A stretch of 64,000 bases of DNA from Liberibacter crescens BT-1 (GTDB lineage: Bacteria; Pseudomonadota; Alphaproteobacteria; Rhizobiales; Rhizobiaceae): NCBI RefSeq assembly GCF_000325745.1, contig NC_019907.1, positions 1 to 64,000 of the forward strand. Reading direction: 5' to 3'. Made by a program: the position numbers and the translations under genes. Positions 1 to 11,125 of the stretch are shown here, piece after piece. Under the pieces are notes generated by a model, which saw nothing but the letters and a program-made list of their open reading frames with translations, ran no database searches and had not been told where the DNA came from. Numbering within the stretch: position 1 is the stretch's first letter; each line of letters starts with the position of its first letter.

Positions 1-26
1 GAAATCGTTTTTGATTTAGTAAAATA

Positions 27-1349
27 ATGAATTTTGAAAAGAAAACTATTTTTGCTTTATCAAGTGGTCGTCTTCCTTCAGCTATTGCTATTATTCGTTT
101 ATCTGGGCCTAAGGCTTTTCAAGCTTGTCAAAGCCTTTGTAAAGATAAAGTTTCATTTTTACGTACTATATCTTTAAAAAATTTTATAGGTAAAGATGGG
201 AAAGTTTTAGATAAAGGTTTATTATTATGTTTTCCAGCACCTCATTCATTTACTGGTGAAGATTGTGTTGAATTTCAGGTTCATGGTGGTCCTGCTGTTG
301 TTCGTGCAATTTTGAAAGAATTAGGAAATATACCAGGTTTGTATCATGCAGAACCTGGAGAATTTTCTCGTCAAGCTTTTGAAAATGGTAAACTTGATTT
401 ACTTGAACTAGAAGGATTGTCTGATTTAATTTTTTCTGAAACAGAAATGCAGCGTCGTCTTTCTCATGAGAGGGTTTCTGGTAGTTTATCTAATTTATAC
501 AATAGATGGTCTCAAAAATTAACTGTTATACGTGCCTTTATAGAAGCAGAACTAGATTTTTCTGATGAAGAAGATATAAAGAATTTCAAATTTGAAGAAA
601 TTTGGCAAGAGCTTTCTTTTTTTCAAGAAGAATTAAAAAATCATATTTTTCAAGGAAAATTAGGAGAAATTATTCGTGATGGTTATAAAATTGCTATAGT
701 TGGACATCCTAATGCAGGAAAATCAAGTTTGTTTAATGCATTAGCAAAACGAGATGTATCTATAGTAACAAATATTCCTGGTACTACACGTGATATTCTT
801 ACATTAGATTTAGATTTGGATGGTTATCTTGTAAAGATATTGGATACAGCAGGTATTCATGAAACAGATGACAAAATTGAAAAAGAAGGGATTAGAAGAG
901 CACAATTAGCCATTAAGGAAGTTGATTTGGTTCTTTTATTAAAAGAAATTTCTTCAGATCTAAAAGTAGATTTTATCCCAAAAAATATTGATGTTCTTTT
1001 TATTGGTACGAAAAATGATCTTCATCATGAAATTGATGAAGATTATGATCAAACTATATCAATAGTTACAGGAGAAGGATTAAATGATTTAATCAATAAA
1101 ATAAAAAATATTATTGATAATAAATTTAGAGAAGTGTCTATGGTAATTCCGAGTCAAAAAAGACACTTAGAACACTTATCACAAGTGAGTTTTCATTTAG
1201 ATAATGTATTTAATCAAAAAGAATGTGGATTAGATATTGTTTCTGAAAATTTAAGATTAGCAGCTGTATCTCTTGGAAAAATAACAGGAAGTATTGATAT
1301 AGAACAACTTCTTGATGTTATTTTTTCAAAGTTTTGTATTGGTAAATAA
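27..1349 (+). CDS. mnmE: tRNA modification GTPase MnmE
   Basis: With MnmG it adds the carboxymethylaminomethyl (or taurine-like) group to C5 of the wobble uridine in certain tRNAs. The 440 residues are normal for the family. An N-terminal folate-binding domain (about 1-115) is followed by a helical domain with an inserted G domain. The P-loop GHPNAGKS lies near residues 226-233, the G2/G3 region contains IPGTTRD and DTAG, and the protein ends in the family signature CIGK, which carries the catalytic Cys. The start is an ATG 26 bases from the window edge. It opens an operon with mnmG (31-base gap), rsmG, parA and parB. Recognition is from family motifs and is secure. Confidence 0.97.
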   Translation: MNFEKKTIFALSSGRLPSAIAIIRLSGPKAFQACQSLCKDKVSFLRTISLKNFIGKDGKVLDKGLLLCFPAPHSFTGEDCVEFQVHGGPAVVRAILKELGNIPGLYHAEPGEFSRQAFENGKLDLLELEGLSDLIFSETEMQRRLSHERVSGSLSNLYNRWSQKLTVIRAFIEAELDFSDEEDIKNFKFEEIWQELSFFQEELKNHIFQGKLGEIIRDGYKIAIVGHPNAGKSSLFNALAKRDVSIVTNIPGTTRDILTLDLDLDGYLVKILDTAGIHETDDKIEKEGIRRAQLAIKEVDLVLLLKEISSDLKVDFIPKNIDVLFIGTKNDLHHEIDEDYDQTISIVTGEGLNDLINKIKNIIDNKFREVSMVIPSQKRHLEHLSQVSFHLDNVFNQKECGLDIVSENLRLAAVSLGKITGSIDIEQLLDVIFSKFCIGK

Positions 1350-1380
1350 AAATTAGATATAGAATATGATGAGGTAAATT

Positions 1381-3273
1381 TTGATAAATTCAAGCTATGA
1401 TGTTATAATTATAGGTGGCGGACATGCTGGTTGTGAAGCCGCTAGTGTCTCTTCCCGTCTTGGTGCTCGTACTGCTCTTATAACTCACAGATTTTCTACT
1501 ATAGGATCTATGTCTTGTAATCCAGCTATTGGAGGTCTTGGAAAAGGACATCTTGTTCGGGAAATAGATGCTTTAGATGGTTTAATGGGTCGTGTTTCTG
1601 ATGTAGCAGGGATACAATTTCGTATGTTAAATCTTAAAAAAGGTCCAGCAGTCCGTGGACCTCGTACTCAAGCAGATAGAAAATTATATAAATTAGCAAT
1701 GCAAGAAGAGATTAGATCACTTGCTAATCTTGAAGTTATTGAAAAAGAAGCTTTTGAGCTTCTTATAGAAGATGGAAAAATTTCTGCAGTGATCACAAAA
1801 GATGGTCATAAAATATATTGTAATACAGTTGTTTTAACAATAGGAACCTTTTCACGTGGCATGATTCATATAGGAAATTTGAAAATTCCTGCAGGAAGAA
1901 TGGGAGAAGCTCCTTCAGATAATATTATTGATACATTAATTAAACTAAAATTTGAAATTGGACGTTTAAAAACTGGTACACCAGCACGACTTAAAAAAGA
2001 AACTATTCGTTGGGATCAAGTTGGCAGGCAAACTGCTGATGAGAATCCTATTCCATTTTCTTTTATGACGGATAAAATTAATAATCCTCAAATTGAATGT
2101 GGAATTACAAGAACAACATCAGAAACACATCGTATTATTTCTGAAAATATTAAATTGTCTTCAATATATTCTGGGAATATTGTAGCTGTTGGTCCAAGAT
2201 ATTGTCCATCTATAGAAGATAAAATTGTTAGGTTTGGTGAACGCGATGGTCATCAAATATTTTTGGAGCCGGAAGGGTTAGATAGTGATATCATTTATCC
2301 AAATGGAATCTCAACTTCCTTACCAAAAGAAATTCAACATGAATTCATTCGTACTATTCCTGGATTAGAAAATGTAGAAATTATCCAGCCTGGATATGCA
2401 ATTGAATATGATTATGTAAATCCACAAGAATTGTTTCCAACCTTAGAAACTAAGAAAGTATCAGGATTATTTTTAGCTGGACAAATTAATGGTACAACTG
2501 GTTATGAGGAAGCGGCAGCACAAGGGTTAGTTGCTGGAATGAATGCTTGTCGTAAAGCATTTGATTTAGATTGCGTTTATTTTAGTAGAACTGAATCGTA
2601 TATTGGTGTTATGATAGATGATCTTACATCTAAAGGTGTTAGTGAACCATATAGAATGTTTACTTCTCGTGCAGAATATCGTCTTTTACTTCGTGTAGAT
2701 AATGCTGATATTCGTTTAACCCCTTTTGGAATAAAATTAGGATGTATTGGAAAAGAGAGAAAAATACGTTTTGAACACTATTTGAATGAATTAAATAAAG
2801 GTCGTACTCTTTTAAAGTCTTTATCAATAACTCCTAAACAAGCTTCTTATTTTGATATTTCTTTTAAACAAGATGGAAAAATTCGTAGTGCTTACGAATT
2901 TTTATCCTATCCTCAATATTGTATTGATAAGCTTTATTCAATATGGCCTGAAACTTCTCAACTTTCTCTAAAAATTCTTGAACAACTTAAAATTGAATCA
3001 TCTTATGAAGTTTATATAGAAAGACAAAATGTTGATATTATAGAAGTTCAACGGGAAGAAAATAGATTAATTCCAAAAGATTTTAATTATTCTGATCTCC
3101 CTTCTCTTTCGAATGAGTTAAAATTAAAATTAAATCAAATAAGGCCTTTTAATTTAGCTCAAGCTGCAAAAATTGATGGAATGACTCCTGCTGCTTTATC
3201 TTTATTATTGTTTTATTTAAAAAAGAATTTTATTATAGAAGATAAAAATATCTTAAATAGAATTGTAAATTAG
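1381..3273 (+). CDS. mnmG: tRNA uridine-5-carboxymethylaminomethyl modification protein MnmG (GidA)
   Basis: FAD-dependent partner of MnmE. The N-terminal dinucleotide-binding motif [12 protein letters not shown] sits at residues 10-21, and the family blocks SCNPAIGG and [11 protein letters not shown] follow. The length of 630 residues is typical. The start is TTG: a GAGG ribosome-binding site at 1371-1374 gives correct spacing, and an upstream in-frame ATG at 1366 hits a stop within four codons. It ends 3 bases before rsmG, so translational coupling is likely. Confidence 0.97.
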   Translation: MINSSYDVIIIGGGHAGCEAASVSSRLGARTALITHRFSTIGSMSCNPAIGGLGKGHLVREIDALDGLMGRVSDVAGIQFRMLNLKKGPAVRGPRTQADRKLYKLAMQEEIRSLANLEVIEKEAFELLIEDGKISAVITKDGHKIYCNTVVLTIGTFSRGMIHIGNLKIPAGRMGEAPSDNIIDTLIKLKFEIGRLKTGTPARLKKETIRWDQVGRQTADENPIPFSFMTDKINNPQIECGITRTTSETHRIISENIKLSSIYSGNIVAVGPRYCPSIEDKIVRFGERDGHQIFLEPEGLDSDIIYPNGISTSLPKEIQHEFIRTIPGLENVEIIQPGYAIEYDYVNPQELFPTLETKKVSGLFLAGQINGTTGYEEAAAQGLVAGMNACRKAFDLDCVYFSRTESYIGVMIDDLTSKGVSEPYRMFTSRAEYRLLLRVDNADIRLTPFGIKLGCIGKERKIRFEHYLNELNKGRTLLKSLSITPKQASYFDISFKQDGKIRSAYEFLSYPQYCIDKLYSIWPETSQLSLKILEQLKIESSYEVYIERQNVDIIEVQREENRLIPKDFNYSDLPSLSNELKLKLNQIRPFNLAQAAKIDGMTPAALSLLLFYLKKNFIIEDKNILNRIVN

Positions 3274-3276
3274 TTT

Positions 3277-3906
3277 ATGAAAGATTTTAAGGTTCTCTTA
3301 GATAATTTTTATGTTTCACGTGAAACACAAGAAAGATTACAACATTTTTATTTTTTATTTTTAAAATGGTCTGCTACTATAAATCTTGTTTCTTCTTCAG
3401 ATAGAAAAGATTTATGGGTTCGTCATATTCAAGATAGTTTACAAGTCTTTTATTTACATCCTATCCCTTCTGTTTGGTTAGATCTTGGTAGTGGTGGTGG
3501 TTTTCCAGGTATTATGGTAGCTATCCAGCTGGCAGAACTTAAAGATGGATGGGTAAATCTAATTGAAAGTAATCATAAAAAAGCAAGTTTTTTACGTATT
3601 GCTCTCCAAGAAACTGGAGCAAGAGGTACTGTTTATCCTTTACTTATACAAAAAGCTCCTGAATTTATTCAGAAATGTGATGTAATTTCAGCTAGAGCAT
3701 TAACAAGTTTTGAATGTCTTTTAGAGTATAGTTTTCCTTGGTTAAAAGAAAATAATAATTGTAAAGCTTTTTTTTATAAAGGTTGTAGTTATAAAAATGA
3801 AGTTAATAAAGCGTGTAATCATTGGACTTTTTCTCTTATAGAACATAAAAGTGCTATTGAGTGTAGTTCTGTAATTTTAGAAGTTACAAATCTTAAAAGA
3901 AAATAA
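3277..3906 (+). CDS. rsmG: 16S rRNA (guanine-527 N7) methyltransferase RsmG (GidB)
   Basis: A 209-residue class I methyltransferase. The SAM-binding loop DLGSGGGFPG lies near residues 69-78, and the SARAL motif follows. By family knowledge it methylates G527 of 16S rRNA in the 530 loop. Residues 12-18 (YVSRETQ) are encoded by a perfect parS sequence, so the coding sequence doubles as a partition site. The gene starts three bases after mnmG and precedes parA by 29 bases. Confidence 0.96.
   Translation: MKDFKVLLDNFYVSRETQERLQHFYFLFLKWSATINLVSSSDRKDLWVRHIQDSLQVFYLHPIPSVWLDLGSGGGFPGIMVAIQLAELKDGWVNLIESNHKKASFLRIALQETGARGTVYPLLIQKAPEFIQKCDVISARALTSFECLLEYSFPWLKENNNCKAFFYKGCSYKNEVNKACNHWTFSLIEHKSAIECSSVILEVTNLKRK
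3312..3327. promoter_or_regulatory. parS centromere-like partition site
   Basis: The 16 bases match the bacterial parS consensus palindrome TGTTTCACGTGAAACA at every position. The site lies inside the 5' end of rsmG, about 600 bases upstream of parA and 1.4 kb upstream of parB. ParB binds such sites as a CTP-dependent clamp and spreads. I found no second perfect copy in the window. The match is seen directly; binding is inferred. Confidence 0.93.
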
Positions 3907-3935
3907 TTTCTTATCTTTTTGAAAGGAGATTAATC

Positions 3936-4730
3936 ATGAATATGAAGTGTACTCGTATTATAACTATAGCAAACCAAAAAGGAGGTGTAGGAAAAACTAC
4001 TACAGCTATAAATCTTTCTACTGCTTTAGCAGCTATTGGAGAGAATGTTCTTTTAGTTGATCTTGATCCTCAAGGAAATGCAAGTACTGGATTAGGAATC
4101 GAGAGACGTGATAGAAAGTTTTCTTCTTATGATATTTTGGTAGGTTCATCTAGTTTAGATAATGTTCTTATAAAAACATCAATTCCTAATTTATCAATTA
4201 TTCCTTCAACTATGGATTTGTTAGGAATAGAAATGGAAATAGGAACAAGAAAAGATAGAGTTTTTTGTCTTTCTAAAGCTCTTAATGTTGAAGAAATTAA
4301 AAATTTTACATATGTTTTATTAGATTGTCCTCCTTCTTTTAATCTCTTAACTATGAATGCAATGGTAGCAGCTCATTCAGTACTTGTTCCATTACAATGT
4401 GAGTTTTTTGCTTTAGAAGGTCTTAGTCAGCTTTTAGAAACAGTTAATGAAGTTCGAGATACAGTCAACCCAAACCTTGATATACAAGGAATTGTTTTAA
4501 CTATGTTTGATTCAAGAAATAACTTAGCTCAACAAGTTGTTACTGATGTTAGAAATAATCTTGGAGAAAAAGTATATCGTACTCTTATTCCAAGAAATGT
4601 TAGAATTTCTGAAGCTCCTTCTTATGGAAAACCAGCAATTTTATATGATATCAAATGCACAGGCAGTCAAGCTTATATAAAATTAGCTTCTGAAATGATT
4701 GAACGAGAAAGAGAACGTAAAGCTGCTTAA
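3936..4730 (+). CDS. parA: chromosome partitioning ATPase ParA (Soj)
   Basis: A 264-residue Walker-type ATPase that positions the ParB-parS complex and drives origin segregation. The deviant Walker A box KGGVGKTTT is at residues 15-23, switch I is LVDLDPQGNAS, and the Walker B region is YVLLDCPPS. A strong Shine-Dalgarno (AAAGGAGAT) precedes the ATG. It is followed 15 bases later by parB, the usual alphaproteobacterial pair. Confidence 0.97.
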   Translation: MNMKCTRIITIANQKGGVGKTTTAINLSTALAAIGENVLLVDLDPQGNASTGLGIERRDRKFSSYDILVGSSSLDNVLIKTSIPNLSIIPSTMDLLGIEMEIGTRKDRVFCLSKALNVEEIKNFTYVLLDCPPSFNLLTMNAMVAAHSVLVPLQCEFFALEGLSQLLETVNEVRDTVNPNLDIQGIVLTMFDSRNNLAQQVVTDVRNNLGEKVYRTLIPRNVRISEAPSYGKPAILYDIKCTGSQAYIKLASEMIERERERKAA

Positions 4731-4745
4731 CTTGAAAGAAAAAAA

Positions 4746-5630
4746 ATGAATGAGAATCATTCTAAACGTAGGCTTGGACGTGGACTTGCTGCTCTTATAG
4801 GAGAAATAGATCGACCTTTTGATAATAAAAATAGAAATTTTTCAGTTAATCCAGATAGTTTTATTCCTATTGAATTTATATCATCTAATTTAAATAATCC
4901 ACGATCTGCATTTAATGAAGAAGAATTACAAGATCTCGCTCAATCAATTCGTCGTTACGGGATTGTGCAGCCAGTAATTGTACGTACATTAAAAGAAGAT
5001 TCTTATGAAATAATTGCTGGTGAACGACGTTGGCGTGCTGCTCAATTATCTGGATTACTAAAAATTCCTGTTATTATTCGTGATGTAGATGAAAAAACTG
5101 CACTTGAAATTGCCATTGTTGAAAATGTTCAACGTAAAGATTTAAATCCAATAGAAGAAGCTTTAGGGTATGAAAAATTAATTGCAGAGTATGAATATAC
5201 ACAAAATGATCTTGGAGAAATTATTGGAAAAAGTCGTAGTCATATTTCTAATATATTAAGGCTTTTAAAATTACCTGATTCTGTTAAAGAGTTACTTGTA
5301 AAAGGAGAATTATCTTTAGGTCATGCACGTTCTTTAATTTTAACTCCTGATCCTGCATCTTTAGCTAAAATTGTTGTTTCTAAAGGAATGTCAGTACGTG
5401 ATACAGAAATTTTAGCAAGAAATTCTATAAATAAAAAAAATAATCAAAAAGATTCTTCAAAGAATCAAAGAAAAAAAGACGATACAATAATTCTATTTGA
5501 ACAGAATTTATCTGATAAACTGAATCTTAAAGTACAAATTAATACCCGAAATAGTGGTGGAGAAATATGCATTTATTATAAATCAATAGAAGATTTAGAA
5601 AAAATATATTCGTTATTAGGAAGAGATTAA
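4746..5630 (+). CDS. parB: chromosome partitioning protein ParB
   Basis: A CTPase and parS-binding clamp of 294 residues. The N-terminal ParA-interaction start RRLGRGLAALIGE is present. The ParB/Srx CTP-binding core includes LAQSIRRYGIVQPVIVR and GERRWRAAQLSG (about residue 92). A helix-turn-helix (IIGKSRSHISNILRLLKLP, around 160-178) recognises parS, and the C-terminal dimerisation domain is short. Its target site lies within rsmG of the same operon. The gene converges on holA with a 78-base gap. Confidence 0.96.
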   Translation: MNENHSKRRLGRGLAALIGEIDRPFDNKNRNFSVNPDSFIPIEFISSNLNNPRSAFNEEELQDLAQSIRRYGIVQPVIVRTLKEDSYEIIAGERRWRAAQLSGLLKIPVIIRDVDEKTALEIAIVENVQRKDLNPIEEALGYEKLIAEYEYTQNDLGEIIGKSRSHISNILRLLKLPDSVKELLVKGELSLGHARSLILTPDPASLAKIVVSKGMSVRDTEILARNSINKKNNQKDSSKNQRKKDDTIILFEQNLSDKLNLKVQINTRNSGGEICIYYKSIEDLEKIYSLLGRD

Positions 5631-5689
5631 TTTTTTAAATGTCTTAAAAAGATAAAAAATAAGATTAATAAATTTAGAAGATACAATCT

Positions 5690-5713
5690 ATTAAAAATTA
5701 TAATATTTTTAAT
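5690..5713. terminator. AT-only hairpin between convergent parB and holA
   Basis: A 9-bp perfect inverted repeat (ATTAAAAAT / ATTTTTAAT, six-base loop) overlaps the holA stop codon in the short gap between two convergent operons. It contains no G-C pairs and would be weak. Its position suits a bidirectional terminator, but this is only an inference. Confidence 0.25.
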
Positions 5714-6743
5714 TATTAGTAGTTTCTTGTGAAATTGATAAAAGAGATTGTAAAATTAATATTTTTTCAATTGTAGGTGTTTTTCTTGTTTGTTCAATAG
5801 TTTTGTCAATTTTATATAATATTTTTTTTATTTGTTTTATTTTCCATATTTTAAGTGCTTTTTGTAAAGCAGCTTTTCTTTTAAAAAAAATATTTTTTCC
5901 ATATTTTTGTAATACTTCTGTAACAGAAAGATTTTTGTATTCTATTTCTATACGCATGGTATATAAAAGTTGAAATTTACGTAAGCATGCTTGTAATAAA
6001 ACAGTTGCAGGAATCTTTTCTAAGAAAATTTTTTTAGTGAATTGAAGTAAATCGGATGTGTTTCCACATATAAGTGAATCTACAGCATCATCAATAGATA
6101 TAATACTACAATCTCCAATAATATCTATAACATCAGATTCTTCTATAAGAGGTTTTTTTGAACAATAGAGCAATAGTTTACGTATTTCGTTACGTGAAGC
6201 AATACGATCTCCTCCTAGATATTTTATTAATATTTGACGTGCTTTAGTTGTTATCTTTGCTTTTTCAATAAGAAGCTCTTTATCGATTAAAGAATTTAAT
6301 ATACGTATATCATCATTGTAACAGGATATAGAAACTATAGAATTTACTTTTTCTGTTATTTTTCTAATAGGATTATCTTTTTTAAATTCTCCTGTTGTAA
6401 TGATAATTTTATTTTTTTCTGGAGGATATTTAATAATATGTTCTAAATATTCTAAAATAAATTTTTCAGTGGATATATCTTTTATTATAATGATCTTTTT
6501 TTCATTAAATAAACTGGTTGAATTTACTTCATCTAAAAATTTTGTTTTTTCCTTTTGAATTTCAGATAAGTTTAAATTAATAAAAGAAAATGGATTATTA
6601 TAGGAAATACCAAGACTTTCTTTAAGTATATCAGTTGTTTCTGATATAAGCCCTCTATCTGGGCCATAAATAATAAATAAATAATATGAAAAAATATTTT
6701 TTAGAATAAATTTTTCTAATTCGTAAGATTTGATTTCTATCAT
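5709..6743 (-). CDS. holA: DNA polymerase III delta subunit HolA
   Basis: A 344-residue clamp-loader subunit that opens the beta clamp. It shows the family layout: an N-terminal AAA-like domain with IYGPDRGLISE in place of a Walker A, a middle domain with LIKYLGGDRIASRNEIRKLLLYC, and a helical C-terminal collar domain. It follows lptE by four bases in the leuS-lptE-holA operon, a common rhizobial arrangement. The ATG start is clear. Confidence 0.9.
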   Translation of the reverse strand: MIEIKSYELEKFILKNIFSYYLFIIYGPDRGLISETTDILKESLGISYNNPFSFINLNLSEIQKEKTKFLDEVNSTSLFNEKKIIIIKDISTEKFILEYLEHIIKYPPEKNKIIITTGEFKKDNPIRKITEKVNSIVSISCYNDDIRILNSLIDKELLIEKAKITTKARQILIKYLGGDRIASRNEIRKLLLYCSKKPLIEESDVIDIIGDCSIISIDDAVDSLICGNTSDLLQFTKKIFLEKIPATVLLQACLRKFQLLYTMRIEIEYKNLSVTEVLQKYGKNIFFKRKAALQKALKIWKIKQIKKILYKIDKTIEQTRKTPTIEKILILQSLLSISQETTNN

Positions 6744-6747
6744 AAAT

Positions 6748-7269
6748 TTATTTTAAATTACTTATTACATTAATAATATCAATATTTATGCTTTCTGCTA
6801 ACTCTTTAGCAGCTCTTTCTTCAGCATTTCGAATAGCACGAATCTTAGCGAATGCTTGCTCTGAAAAATCAACTAAAGATGTGGTAGATAAAGAACCTTT
6901 ATGAATTATTTTGCCATCAGAGATGGTTTGTAAAGCATAAACTGCTGTTAGTGTAATACGTCCTGATAATGCTTTATCAGAAGAATTAACAAGAAGTACA
7001 TCAGTTGTATTAGAGGTAACATTCATAATAAGTTTATATTGATATGTTTGTTCTTTATTATTTTTTCCATGGAAAAATAAAAAAAACAAATGATTTCGTA
7101 CTAGTTGTTCAACATAATTAGTCGCTGCAGAAATCTCTATAGAGTTAGATTTTATTATCGCATTACTGGAATTGCTATAATAAAGAGGCTTTACTTGGCA
7201 ACTATCAAGTAAAAAAACACTAAAAAAAGGAAATAATATTTTAAACCAATCTCTTAAATTAAATAACAA
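6748..7269 (-). CDS. lptE: LPS assembly lipoprotein LptE-like
   Basis: A 173-residue exported lipoprotein. An N-terminal hydrophobic segment is followed by LLDSC, a near-lipobox with Cys at about residue 24. The rest is beta-rich, as in LptE, the plug of the LptD translocon in the outer membrane. Sequence identity in this family is low, so the call leans on the lipoprotein signal, the size and the position between leuS and holA. The start is TTG and overlaps the end of leuS by 11 bases, which suggests coupled translation. Confidence 0.78.
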   Translation of the reverse strand: MLFNLRDWFKILFPFFSVFLLDSCQVKPLYYSNSSNAIIKSNSIEISAATNYVEQLVRNHLFFLFFHGKNNKEQTYQYKLIMNVTSNTTDVLLVNSSDKALSGRITLTAVYALQTISDGKIIHKGSLSTTSLVDFSEQAFAKIRAIRNAEERAAKELAESINIDIINVISNLK

Positions 7270-9886
7270 TGTTTACAATCCTCTGAGGAACTACAATAAT
7301 TTTTTTAGGGGAACGTCCTTTTAAATCATTCTGTATAGCTTCTAAGTTTAATACTGTTTTTATAATAGTATCTTTGTCTGCTTTTTTGAAGATTTTAAAT
7401 TCGAAACGCTTTTTGCCATTTATTTGAATAGGAAGAGTTATATAGATATCTTGAATTAAAGAGGCATCAAAAACTGGCCATTTTTGACAAGCTACTAACC
7501 CTTTATTGCCTAAAGCCTCCCAGCATTCTTCTGAAAAATGTGGTGTTATAGGAGAAATTATTAGAATAAGTATTTCTACAGCATCCCTGATAGCAGAAAC
7601 TAAAGATTTAGTAGCTTTTCCTTCTGCTATCTTTACAAGTGGTTTCTCTAAAATATTTACAAGCTCATGAATATAGGCAACAACTTTATTAAAAGCTAAT
7701 TTTTCATAAGCTTCTTCTATTAATTTAAGTATTTTATGCACAGACTGAGAAATATGAAATTCTTCACCTGTTTTTGCAGCTTTCGGACTCACTTTTTGTA
7801 ATTCAATCTTTGCATTATTAAATAAACGCCAGATATTTTGTATAAAACGATACACAGAATCAATTCCAGATTGAGACCATATAATATCACGATCTGGAGG
7901 AGAATCAGAAAGAACAAATAAGCGCGCTGTATCAGCTCCGTAAGTTTCTATAATTTTTCTTGGATTAATGACATTCTTTTTTGATTTTGACATCTTTTCT
8001 ATTGGACCAATAGTAATTTCTGAATTATCAGAAATTAAAAAAGCACGACGAATTCCATCAATTTCTTTGATATATACTTCACTAACAGAAAAATATTCTT
8101 TTTTAAAATCTTTAATACGGGAATAGGTTTCATGAACAACCATTCCTTGAGTAAAAAGATTCTTAAAAGGCTCTTTATTTTTAGTAAATCCAGTCATATA
8201 CATTGCTCTAGAAAAGAAACGTGCATAGAGAAGATGTAAAATTGCATGCTCAACTCCACCAATATATTGGTCAACTGGCAACCAAGAGCTAGAAAGATTA
8301 ATATCTGTAGGTTTTTTGCAGTCAGGTGATATAAAACGTGTATAATACCATGCAGAATCTACAAAGGTATCCATAGTATCTGTTTCACGCGTAGCTTCAG
8401 AAGGACACTTTGGACATAAAACTTTTTTCCATGTTGGATGTCTATCAAGTGGATTTCCAGGTAAATCAAAATTGACATCTTCTGGTAATATGACAGGGAG
8501 ATTCTCTCGATCTACCTGAATGATTCCACAATTTTTGCAATGAATAATTGGAATTGGACAACCCCAATAACGTTGACGTGATATTCCCCAATCACGTAAA
8601 CGAAAATTTACTTTCCGTTTAGCTTGGGGAATGGCATTTAAGATTTTTTTTTCTAAACAAGATGCGATATCTTCAAAACATTCTGAATTTAATTTACCAT
8701 TAAGAAAATGAGAATTTATCATTAACCCTTCACCAGTATAGGCGTTATCTTTTATACAAAAAGTATCAGAATTCTCATTAGATGGCATCACTACAGGGAT
8801 AATAGGTAAATTATACTTTTGAGCAAACTTTAAATCACGTTGATCAGCAGACGGACAGCCAAAAACTGCTCCTGTTCCATATTCCATAAGAACAAAATTA
8901 GCAATATAAACAGGTATTTCCCATGTTGAATCGAAAGGATGTTTTACACGGATTCCAGTGTCTATTCCTTTTTTTTCAGCATTTTCTAACATAATCAAAG
9001 ATGTTCCTATTTGATTTGTTTCTTTACAAAATGCTTTTATATCAGGATTTTTTTCTGAAAGAATTTTAACAAGTGGATGGTCAACAGATATAGCTAAAAA
9101 AGATGCTCCGAATATTGTTTCAGGGCGTGTTGTATATACTGTTAGTTCTTTTATGTCTTCTATATCACAAGCTGCTATTTCCCAGCGGATTTCTAAACCT
9201 TCTGAACGACCAATCCAATTTTTTTGCATGAGTTTGACTTTTTCTGGCCATTCAACCAGCTGCTCAAGCGCTTCAAGAAGTTCTTGGGAAAAATCAGTTA
9301 TCTTGAAAAACCATTGTTTTAAATTACGTTTTTCAATCAAAGCAGAAGAACGCCACCCACGACCATCTATTACTTGTTCATTTGCAAGAATCGTTTGATC
9401 AACAGGATCCCAATTAACTTGTGATTCTTTACGATATACTAATCCTTGATCCATAAAATCTAGAAACATCATTTGCTGGTGATAATAATAGTTTACATCA
9501 CAAGTAGCAAATTCTCTGTCCCAGTCTATTGATAAACCTATAGAACTAAGTTCATGTTTCATCGTAGAGATATTCTGGTAAGTCCATTCCTTTGGATGAA
9601 TTTTTTTTTCACGTGCTGCATTTTCTGCAGGCATTCCAAAGGCATCCCATCCCATGGGATGGAGAACGTTAAATCCTTTAGCTCTTTTGTAGCGTGCTAC
9701 TACATCACCCATTGTATAGTTTCGAAGATGCCCCATATGAATATTACCAGATGGGTATGGAAACATTTCTAATACATAGTATTTGTTATGTGTTTCTGTA
9801 ATATCAGCTTTAAAAATATTTTTCTCTGCCCACAAGCATTGCCATTTAGGTTCAGAAGTAATGTGATTATAATATTTTATTTCCAT
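7259..9886 (-). CDS. leuS: leucyl-tRNA synthetase
   Basis: A class I aminoacyl-tRNA synthetase of 875 residues. The HIGH motif appears as HMGH at residues 50-53 and KMSKS appears intact near 630-634 (KMSKSKKN). A CP1 editing domain with TTRPETIFG and a zinc-finger-like CKNCG / CPKCP pair lie between them. The C-terminal anticodon-binding domain is complete. It is the first gene of the leuS-lptE-holA operon and diverges from the YggS gene. Confidence 0.97.
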   Translation of the reverse strand: MEIKYYNHITSEPKWQCLWAEKNIFKADITETHNKYYVLEMFPYPSGNIHMGHLRNYTMGDVVARYKRAKGFNVLHPMGWDAFGMPAENAAREKKIHPKEWTYQNISTMKHELSSIGLSIDWDREFATCDVNYYYHQQMMFLDFMDQGLVYRKESQVNWDPVDQTILANEQVIDGRGWRSSALIEKRNLKQWFFKITDFSQELLEALEQLVEWPEKVKLMQKNWIGRSEGLEIRWEIAACDIEDIKELTVYTTRPETIFGASFLAISVDHPLVKILSEKNPDIKAFCKETNQIGTSLIMLENAEKKGIDTGIRVKHPFDSTWEIPVYIANFVLMEYGTGAVFGCPSADQRDLKFAQKYNLPIIPVVMPSNENSDTFCIKDNAYTGEGLMINSHFLNGKLNSECFEDIASCLEKKILNAIPQAKRKVNFRLRDWGISRQRYWGCPIPIIHCKNCGIIQVDRENLPVILPEDVNFDLPGNPLDRHPTWKKVLCPKCPSEATRETDTMDTFVDSAWYYTRFISPDCKKPTDINLSSSWLPVDQYIGGVEHAILHLLYARFFSRAMYMTGFTKNKEPFKNLFTQGMVVHETYSRIKDFKKEYFSVSEVYIKEIDGIRRAFLISDNSEITIGPIEKMSKSKKNVINPRKIIETYGADTARLFVLSDSPPDRDIIWSQSGIDSVYRFIQNIWRLFNNAKIELQKVSPKAAKTGEEFHISQSVHKILKLIEEAYEKLAFNKVVAYIHELVNILEKPLVKIAEGKATKSLVSAIRDAVEILILIISPITPHFSEECWEALGNKGLVACQKWPVFDASLIQDIYITLPIQINGKKRFEFKIFKKADKDTIIKTVLNLEAIQNDLKGRSPKKIIVVPQRIVNIVI

Positions 9887-10041
9887 GGAAATTATCTATC
9901 CGAAATCATTAATTATGAATATACTATCAGTTTTCCAACACGAAAATCTTTATCAGTCAAGTTTTATAGTATAATAAAATTTTATAAGTTATTTTTTGAT
10001 TTAAATAATTGAATCAATACCAGGTAAGTAAGAAAACACTT

Positions 10042-10695
10042 ATGCTAGAAGAAAGATTATATGAAGTTAAACAAAAAATATTAAATAGTGAAATTTCTGC
10101 TAATCGTGCAGTAAATAGTGTATCTTTAGTTGCTGTATCAAAAAATTGCAACATTGAAAAGATTCGATTAGCTTTAGTTTGTGGACAACGTGTTTTTGGC
10201 GAAAACAGAGTTCAGGAAGCAAAAAGAAAATGGACAACTCTTAAGAAAGAATATCCTGTCGAATTAAGATTAATTGGTCCACTTCAGTCTAATAAAGTTG
10301 TAGAAGCTGTTGAGCTTTTCGATATCATTGAGGCTGTCTACAGAGAAAAAATAGCTTGTTCTCTTGCAATTGAAATGAATAAACAGAAACGTAAGTTACC
10401 AATTTATATTCAAGTTAATACAGGCCTTGAAGAACAAAAAGCTGGTGTTATGCCTAAGGATACAAAGAGATTTGTATCTCTTTGTCAACAAAAATTTGGT
10501 CTTATTGTTGAAGGATTAATGTGTATTCCTCCTGTTAATGAAATACCTGGTCCTCATTTTGCTTTATTAGCGAAACTTGCTAAAGAATGTAATGTTCAGA
10601 AATTATCCATGGGTATGTCACAAGATTACGAGACAGCCATATCTTTTGGATCAACAAGTGTACGTATTGGAACGAGTATATTTGGAAATCGCTAA
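10042..10695 (+). CDS. YggS/PROSC-family PLP homeostasis protein
   Basis: A pyridoxal-phosphate-binding, non-enzymatic fold-type III protein (COG0325) involved in PLP balance. The expected lysine is in LVAVSKNCN, near residue 31 of the ATG-started form. FGENRVQEA, LIGPLQSNK and LSMGMSQDYETAI are family signatures. I prefer the ATG at 10042, giving 217 residues with AGGTAAG upstream, over an in-frame TTG at 10009 that would add 11 unusual residues. It stands alone between leuS and the TadG-like gene. Confidence 0.92.
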   Translation: MLEERLYEVKQKILNSEISANRAVNSVSLVAVSKNCNIEKIRLALVCGQRVFGENRVQEAKRKWTTLKKEYPVELRLIGPLQSNKVVEAVELFDIIEAVYREKIACSLAIEMNKQKRKLPIYIQVNTGLEEQKAGVMPKDTKRFVSLCQQKFGLIVEGLMCIPPVNEIPGPHFALLAKLAKECNVQKLSMGMSQDYETAISFGSTSVRIGTSIFGNR

Positions 10696-11125
10696 CTAAA
10701 AAATTATTGGGATTATCCCATGAGTATAATGAAGTCATTTTGATAGTGTTATTTTATAGATTAAGAGAAATGATGTATGAAATATCGGATATGATCGTAC
10801 AATCTTGAATTAAAACTCTTAGAAGAAGGTAGGGAAGACTTTAAAATCATAGAGGGATAAGTTTGAGTATGCTATTCTTGCTTATTGTACTTTGTGACTC
10901 ATTTTTTTCTATCTCCAAAAACACAGCTTTCTAAAAGCTGCTTAAAAATAAAATTCATGTGATTCTATATAATTTCATTGAACAATAGATAATAAATAAA
11001 TTTATATCTATATTTTTAAAGTAGAAAGAATTTTATGATGCTATTCATAGAAGAATATTTTATAAAATCGATATTTTATTCAATAAATAAAAATTATAAT
11101 TAATTTATACTATGAGTTTACTAAA
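10696..11125. other. 430-base gene-free region
   Basis: No convincing coding frame. There are two small hairpins: TGGGA / TCCCA at 10708-10720 just after the YggS gene, and CAGCTTT / AAAGCTG at 10924-10940. Neither is followed by a clear T run on the plus strand; the second has TGTTTTTGG after it when read on the minus strand. The region upstream of the TadG-like gene is very AT-rich and may hold its promoter, but I cannot pick one. Confidence 0.5.

Noticed and set aside
8379-8393. Possible second parS-like string (TGTTTCACGCG) inside leuS
   Set aside because: Only the left half matches; the right half of the palindrome is absent.
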